The notes under the pieces: model-generated
Told to the model about the DNA's origin: nothing
Databases searched by the model: none
The model's input: only the letters and a program-made list of their open reading frames with translations
Assembly (NCBI RefSeq): GCF_014699135.1
Contig: NZ_JACOFT010000004.1
Coordinates: forward strand, 1 to 64,000
Direction of reading: 5' to 3'
DNA from: Cognatundibacterium aquatile
GTDB lineage: Bacteria > Pseudomonadota > Gammaproteobacteria > Burkholderiales > Burkholderiaceae_D
Length of the DNA stretch: 64,000 nt
Shown here: positions 59,632 to 64,000 of the stretch, in pieces
How the letters are laid out: each line of letters opens with the position of its first letter
Position numbering within the stretch: position 1 is the first letter of the stretch
Translations under genes and position numbers: made by a program

Positions 59632-60567
59632 TCAGATCCACACGCTGTGTTCCACATGATTCGTCGGAATATAAGTCAGATACTGCACCATGCGCGGGGT
59701 TTGACCGTGATTCGGAGTTGCGCAGTGGGGCAGAGCCTGATGCCAGATGATAAAGTCGCCTGCATTGCCCGGTACGGCGCGCGTTGTCAGTGTTTCTGCC
59801 GCAATGTGCCGGATGTTGTCTTCGGGCTTGAATTGCTTGAGCCAGTCGGCGATCTGGCGATGGAAACCGGGAACGCAATGAAAGGTGCCATCGCTGTCGG
59901 CGCAGTCAGTTAAATACAGCAAACCCTGGTAGCGTTCCGGTATCGGTTGCGCGATACTGACATCCCAGTGCAGGGCACTCCCGCGAAAAGAAAAATGGGC
60001 CGTTTCCGGTGGGTTGAAACTGACGTGATCGATCGTCTTGTAAATTGCCTCACTACCGTAGAGCTGCGTATAGGCAGCGCGAATACGTCTTGATGCGCGG
60101 TTGCTGTTCAATTGCGGATGATTGTATAAGGGCAGCATCAGGCCGTGCTGTATGCATTGTGGCTGATACCAGCTTGACGGGTCTTGCAGCGTCGCTCCCG
60201 TATATTGCCAGATGGCGTCGCAACTGGCAGCACATGCCGCGGCGTCTATAACTTTGGGTAAAATCAGGTAACCGTTTTCCTGCCAGAACGCGATTTGTTC
60301 AGACGAAAGACGATAGTTGTCATCCTCGGTCTCCTGCTCGTGCTCAGCGACCACATACTGTGCGCTGGTACTCGCGACCCAGTCTTGAAATTCTTCCAGA
60401 GTTGGACGTTTTTGTAGCAAAAATCTGAGTGCGGCAGGGTGTGCAATTTGATTGGCATACAAGGCTTGTATCTGTTGTTCCCATTCCATCGATGCGCGTG
60501 CATCGGCTTGATAAGCCGGGTCACAATGACGCTGCCACAGCGTTTTTAAAACAGGCCAGTCTTGCAT
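59632..60567 (-). CDS. Phytanoyl-CoA dioxygenase (PhyH)-family protein
   Basis: A protein of 311 residues. The Fe(II)/2-oxoglutarate site is visible: LHWDVS gives His and Asp, LPHCATPN gives the distal His, and TPRMVQYLTY supplies the 2-oxoglutarate Arg. The N-terminal 90 residues are a helical region not typical of the smallest PhyH enzymes. The substrate is unknown; the family oxidises fatty acids, small metabolites or antibiotics. It is monocistronic between the eCIS-core gene and the diguanylate cyclase. The gap at 59409-59631 holds nothing else. Confidence 0.85.
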   Translation of the reverse strand: MQDWPVLKTLWQRHCDPAYQADARASMEWEQQIQALYANQIAHPAALRFLLQKRPTLEEFQDWVASTSAQYVVAEHEQETEDDNYRLSSEQIAFWQENGYLILPKVIDAAACAASCDAIWQYTGATLQDPSSWYQPQCIQHGLMLPLYNHPQLNSNRASRRIRAAYTQLYGSEAIYKTIDHVSFNPPETAHFSFRGSALHWDVSIAQPIPERYQGLLYLTDCADSDGTFHCVPGFHRQIADWLKQFKPEDNIRHIAAETLTTRAVPGNAGDFIIWHQALPHCATPNHGQTPRMVQYLTYIPTNHVEHSVWI

Positions 60568-60866
60568 GGATTTCCTTTATCGTGATTTTTGTGCTGTTTT
60601 AATGTAGCTTTTGTATGTCATGGACGCTGCAGAACGTAGTGTAAATCGCTATGGACGACTGTGCAAAAAACGCTGATGGATCAGCAGCTTATTTCAGAAG
60701 AGCTACGAAATGATCAATCTGATGCTCGTGCATCCAGACTGATGGTATCGGTGCGTAAGCACACCATCTTCCATTATCACGAAAATTGCATTAAGGAAAT
60801 TTCAGAGTGTAATCCACTATAATTGCACGCACGAAAACCCGAGCCTGTTTCTATTATAAAAGCACG

Positions 60867-62048
60867 ATGAAGCCACTTGATATCTACACCTTAGTCTTCA
60901 TGAATGCATTTATTTGTATCGGCATGAGCGTCATCATGTTTTCGGTGCATCGCACTTTTAAGTCAGAAGTGCAGGGCGTGGGGCATTGGGCGTGGGCACA
61001 GTTAATGACTTTGCTGGCGTTGCCCATACTCGCGACGCAAGGAATACTGAGTGAATACGTTGCGATTCCCGGATTTAATGGCGCGATGTTGTGGGGGCAG
61101 GGCATGACTCTGATCGGCACCCAATTGTTTTATGGGCAGAAGCCGAGCTGGCGTTTGTTTTTGTTTATCTGGGGTCTTACCATCGCTGGATTGATGTGGT
61201 GGCTGGTGGTGAATCCTGATTTCAGCATGCGCGTGGCGATTTATTCACTGACCACTTTTGTGATGTATTGTGCGCTGATCCGCTTGGTCTGGCGTCATGG
61301 TGAGAAACATTTCAGCAGTTATTTTTTTATGGTGCTGTTATTAGTGCACGCTGGTCTGAATTTGTTGCGCGGCAGCGTTGCACTGACGTTGGATGAAACG
61401 AGTGTGAATCTGGCGAAGGGCAGTAATCTGGCAACAACCTATCTCGCAACATCGACAATACTGGTGCAGTTGTTAAGCGTCGTTTTCCTTGTGATGGCAT
61501 CGCGTCGCTTAAAGGCTGTGCTTGAGCAGCGTGCGGTTGAAGATCCTCTGACGGGTGTGCTCAATCGCCGAGGTTGTGGCGCTTACTATGAACGACTGCA
61601 ATTGCATGCCCGTCAGGCTGATTTTCCGCTGGCGCTGCTGGCGATAGATCTGGATCACTTTAAATGTGTCAATGATCTGCATGGTCATGCAGTAGGGGAT
61701 CAGGTGCTTGTATTCGTAGTGGGAAAAATCCGTCAGTTGTTACGTGAATGTGATCAGATCGCACGTTTCGGCGGTGAAGAGTTTGTTGTGGTGTTGCCTG
61801 GAACAACGGTGGCTGAAGCGCGATTGGTCGCCGCCAGGATTCAGGCATCGCTGAAAAATGCGCAAACGGATTTACCGCTCTGTACTCTCAGCGTTGGCAT
61901 TGCCAGTAATGCCAGCGCAGATGACGATTTTGATCATTTGCTGCAGCGAGCCGATGCTGCTTTATATCGTGCAAAAAATAACGGGCGTGACAGTATCGAA
62001 ACAGATCATGCAACACAGTCAGGCAGTGAGACACCTGTCGGGCAATAA
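60867..62048 (+). CDS. Membrane-bound diguanylate cyclase
   Basis: A protein of 393 residues. The N-terminal half has six or seven membrane segments (about 8-215). The GGDEF domain covers about 225-380 with the active-site motif G302-G-E-E-F306, preceded five residues earlier by the RECD inhibitory (I) site. It should make cyclic di-GMP from GTP, with product feedback at the I site. A TATAAT at 60818-60823 lies 43 bases before the start, without a -35. The 299-base upstream region otherwise holds nothing I can identify. Confidence 0.93.
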   Translation: MKPLDIYTLVFMNAFICIGMSVIMFSVHRTFKSEVQGVGHWAWAQLMTLLALPILATQGILSEYVAIPGFNGAMLWGQGMTLIGTQLFYGQKPSWRLFLFIWGLTIAGLMWWLVVNPDFSMRVAIYSLTTFVMYCALIRLVWRHGEKHFSSYFFMVLLLVHAGLNLLRGSVALTLDETSVNLAKGSNLATTYLATSTILVQLLSVVFLVMASRRLKAVLEQRAVEDPLTGVLNRRGCGAYYERLQLHARQADFPLALLAIDLDHFKCVNDLHGHAVGDQVLVFVVGKIRQLLRECDQIARFGGEEFVVVLPGTTVAEARLVAARIQASLKNAQTDLPLCTLSVGIASNASADDDFDHLLQRADAALYRAKNNGRDSIETDHATQSGSETPVGQ

Positions 62049-62188
62049 AACCAGAATGTGCTGTTGCATCTGACGCTATCGGAGCGTGGCGACAAGGACG
62101 AAAACGCAAAGCAAAAGCTCGGGGACGATATGCCTGAAATAGCCATCACTTTTTTGCGTCATACCGAACGAAAACAGAAAGGAAAAAA

Positions 62189-62830
62189 ATGTTTTTACGT
62201 GGATTACTGATGTGTCTGGCGTTTTCCTCAAGCGCCAGTGCGCATGTTGTCATGGATGCGCTGAAAGTTGCAGATCAGAGTAAAGTCAGCGCATGGCATT
62301 ATCGTGTGACATCCCATGAAAATGATAAGCTCAAAAGCGTAGGTGTGTTTGATCCGGCCAAAGAGAAAAAGCAGCAATGGTTGTTGGAGTCATTTGAAGG
62401 CAGAACGCCCACAGAAAAAGAAACCAGAAAATTTCTCGAAAAAATGGAAAGTGCCGAGCAGGAAATGCTGAGCGCACAGGTCGATGAGAAATCCTTGCAG
62501 GCGATAGATGCGGGCAATCATCCCAGACGCTGGCGTTTTCACATGCGTAAAGACGCTGATTTACGAGGCGTACCTCCTGACAAAATTGCAGGCATTATCA
62601 CACTCAACGAAAAGGGCGATTTACAAAGAATGGAATACAGTAATACTGAAGCCTTCCGCGTCAAGATCATCCTCAAAATGAACCGCATTGTTGCCGTCAC
62701 TGAATATGAAAAACAGGTAAACGGGGATAATCTGGTGAAGTCCGAAATGGTAGAAACCGATGTCTCGGTGATGGGAAAAGAAATTAGTCTCAAATTACGC
62801 ACCGATTATCAAATTCTCCGCCATCAATAA
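62189..62830 (+). CDS. Secreted hypothetical protein, 213 residues
   Basis: I do not recognise the family. A signal peptide (MFLRGLLMCLAFSSSASAHVV) is followed by a mixed alpha/beta sequence with many Lys and Glu residues. AAAGGA precedes the ATG. The wording RRWRFHMRKDADLRGVPPDKIAGIITL and RVKIILKMNRIVAVTEYEKQ suggests an LolA/outer-membrane lipoprotein-like beta structure, but this is only an impression. It follows the diguanylate cyclase by 140 bases on the same strand. Confidence 0.7.
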   Translation: MFLRGLLMCLAFSSSASAHVVMDALKVADQSKVSAWHYRVTSHENDKLKSVGVFDPAKEKKQQWLLESFEGRTPTEKETRKFLEKMESAEQEMLSAQVDEKSLQAIDAGNHPRRWRFHMRKDADLRGVPPDKIAGIITLNEKGDLQRMEYSNTEAFRVKIILKMNRIVAVTEYEKQVNGDNLVKSEMVETDVSVMGKEISLKLRTDYQILRHQ

Positions 62831-63194
62831 GCGTCATCAATAAGCGGCGTCAATCGATGCCATCTCTGGTGTATTACTTTGTTTCGCTGCGCTTGCTCAT
62901 GTATGAGGAACCGCAAAACACAAACTTACAACCAGGCTTTCCGATCTCAGCTTGTCGTTGCGATACCGTTGTTTATATACATCGTGTTAAGACACATGTG
63001 CGGCAGCGTGGTGCAGGGCACGGGTTGCGGCTTACCGCTGTGTATGATTTTACTCAAATCGATTCAACAATTTCTTGCAATAAGAATTTTTCACTAACCC
63101 TATACTGGGCAGCAATCCGGCCTGTCATGATCGTGCCCGTCACGACTCGACAGCAGCGGGAGCCAATATGTATACCAAAAATAGGGAGACTGAC
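62831..63194. other. Intergenic region before the Cache-domain gene
   Basis: About 364 bases with no supported gene; the open frame from 62857 has no ribosome binding site or protein character. A TATACT at 63102-63107 could be the -10 element of the next gene, without a matched -35 at normal spacing. Confidence 0.4.
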
Positions 63195-63659
63195 ATGAAA
63201 AAAATCGGATCAATGATACTGGCATTTCTGATGACTGTTGCTGTATGCGGCGTGTCTTCAGCAGCAGAGGATCACGGCACTGCTGAACAGGCGACAGCAA
63301 TGGTAAAAAAAGCGATTGCCCACTTTAAAGCCAATGGCAAAGACAAGGCGCTGGCAGATTTCAACGATCCTTCCAACAAACAATTCCATGACCGCGATCT
63401 GTATGTCATTGCATTCGATATGGAAGGAACCATGCTCGCATCGGCGAATACCAAACTGGTCGGAAAACCGCTGATGGATTTTAAAGATGGCGACGGAAAA
63501 CTGGTGACCAAAGAAATGCTGCAGGTCGCAAAAACGAAGGGCTCAGGCTGGGTCGAATATCGCTGGCCTAATCCCATCACTAAATTGCTGGATCAAAAAA
63601 CGACGTACATAGAAAAAGTCGACAACTACCTGCTTGGTGTCGGCATTTACAAAAAATAA
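63195..63659 (+). CDS. Secreted single Cache-domain protein
   Basis: A protein of 154 residues starting MKKIGSMILAFLMTVAVCGVSSAAE, a signal peptide; AGGGAGACTGAC precedes the ATG at 63195, and the frame open from 63168 is rejected. The mature part reads as a Cache type 2 domain (AMVKKAIAHFKANGKDKALADFNDPSNKQFHDRDLYVIAFDMEGTMLA, then GWVEYRWPNPITKLLDQKTTYIEKV). Usually such domains are sensor parts of chemoreceptors; here it is a free periplasmic protein. It may bind a small ligand and work with a partner elsewhere. Confidence 0.88.
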   Translation: MKKIGSMILAFLMTVAVCGVSSAAEDHGTAEQATAMVKKAIAHFKANGKDKALADFNDPSNKQFHDRDLYVIAFDMEGTMLASANTKLVGKPLMDFKDGDGKLVTKEMLQVAKTKGSGWVEYRWPNPITKLLDQKTTYIEKVDNYLLGVGIYKK

Positions 63660-63672
63660 TAAATCGGTGCTT

Positions 63673-63702
63673 CCTTTCTCCTCCTCGCAAAGAGGGGAAA
63701 GG
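63673..63702. terminator. Hairpin after the Cache-domain gene
   Basis: CCTTTCTCCTC and GAGGGGAAAGG form an 11-position stem with one mismatch around CTCGCAAA, 14 bases after the stop. No T-run; it may be a shared 3'-end structure with the converging partial gene. Confidence 0.4.
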
Positions 63703-63798
63703 AGCTGCATCTAAGATTGCTGTTCTTTTGATTGTCATTAAAACAGTGAGAATCCGGCGGAATGATGCTTGCTCCTGAGTTACCTGGTGACGGCAGCA

Positions 63799-64000
63799 TC
63801 AGTAACGGTAGCAATGTGCTTGCTGACTATCACTGCGCATAAACGGCACTGTCTGTAGCTGAGAGGTTTCACGCTGGCATTGCTTTATGACTTCGGTGTA
63901 AGCTTGGATCGTATTCTCAGCGACGCTTTTTTTGTGTGCGTCTGCAATTGCTTTTGCGAGAGACGATTCTTTCATCTTTTTTTCTGCATTGAGCCATCGA
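63799..64000 (-). CDS. Partial gene entering from the right edge
   Basis: A minus-strand frame is open from 64000 to a TGA at 63801-63799, giving about 66 codons that end SDSQQAHCYRY. The sequence is helical and charged (AEKKMKESSLAKAIADAHKKS) with balanced codon use, so it looks coding. An in-frame ATG at 63975 lacks a good ribosome binding site, so the gene most likely continues beyond the window. I do not recognise it. Confidence 0.6.
   Translation of the reverse strand, partial: RWLNAEKKMKESSLAKAIADAHKKSVAENTIQAYTEVIKQCQRETSQLQTVPFMRSDSQQAHCYRY

Noticed and set aside
59507..59878. A frame near the eCIS-core gene considered as an immunity gene
   Set aside because: It lies mostly inside the PhyH gene on the same strand in another frame, is Arg/His/Pro-rich and has no ribosome binding site.
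62857..63198. A 113-codon plus-strand frame before the Cache gene
   Set aside because: No ribosome binding site and irregular composition; it overlaps the promoter and start region of the Cache gene.

Overview
The window looks like chromosomal DNA from a betaproteobacterium of order Burkholderiales, probably family Oxalobacteraceae (Herminiimonas/Undibacterium-like). This is an inference from gene content and order: rpsU-yqeY-dnaG-rpoD-tRNA-Ile2, a small ZapB-like gene plus zapA followed by 6S RNA, trxA-rho, a phasin with a Lys/Ala-rich tail, and type B L31. Base composition is near 50% GC. I saw no transposase, integrase, phage module or CRISPR array; most of the window reads as ordinary core chromosome with accessory islands of one to four genes.

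Layout. 1-6.0 kb: secreted M64 peptidase, tRNA-Leu(CAA), a GT-C membrane glycosyltransferase, L31 type B and a TRIC-family channel. 6.0-13.2 kb: a TetR repressor divergent from a complete RND efflux operon (adaptor, pump, outer-membrane channel), with an AcrR-like operator lying on the promoter. 13.3-18 kb: trxA and rho on the minus strand, then zapB-like/zapA, 6S RNA, an EVE-domain protein and ybiB. 18-22 kb: a TonB-dependent receptor with an upstream FNR-type box and a YhiN-like flavoprotein. 22-30 kb: the macromolecular synthesis operon, tRNA-Ile2 and a DEAD-box helicase. 30-38 kb: ornithine cyclodeaminase family protein, a small XRE regulator with a membrane protein, Ohr/OhrR, pyrF, and a four-gene LiaF-like/LytS/LytTR envelope-sensing operon. 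38-50 kb: a ParB-like protein with a spermidine-synthase-like protein, RIO kinase, phasin, MazG-like pyrophosphohydrolase, MFS transporter, small outer-membrane and envelope proteins, Hsp20, and a YeeE/YedE pair. 50-64 kb: FlxA-like protein, pepD, argP/argO, two hydrolases, two divergent TonB-C-like periplasmic paralogues, an eCIS-core protein with a C-terminal nuclease-like domain, a PhyH-like dioxygenase, a diguanylate cyclase and small secreted proteins.

Most interesting items: (1) the 521-residue protein at 57843-59408, with five 16-residue repeats, a DUF4157/eCIS-core domain and a DNA/RNA non-specific endonuclease-like C-terminus, with no injection apparatus and no visible immunity gene; (2) a pair of 14-bp direct repeats with an exact 21-bp period upstream of the operon that encodes a LytTR regulator; (3) a TACT-G6-AGTA palindrome of RcnR/CsoR type in front of rpsU, with no metal gene nearby; (4) the divergent, internally duplicated TonB-C-like pair; (5) the helicase start codon lying only six bases after the CCA end of tRNA-Ile2; (6) an RpoD with a Lys/Ala-rich extension of roughly 335 residues.

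Several units appear self-regulated by local operators that can be read directly: TetR/RND, OhrR/Ohr, XRE/membrane protein and LytS-LytTR. All functions are assigned from remembered family motifs; no database search was run.
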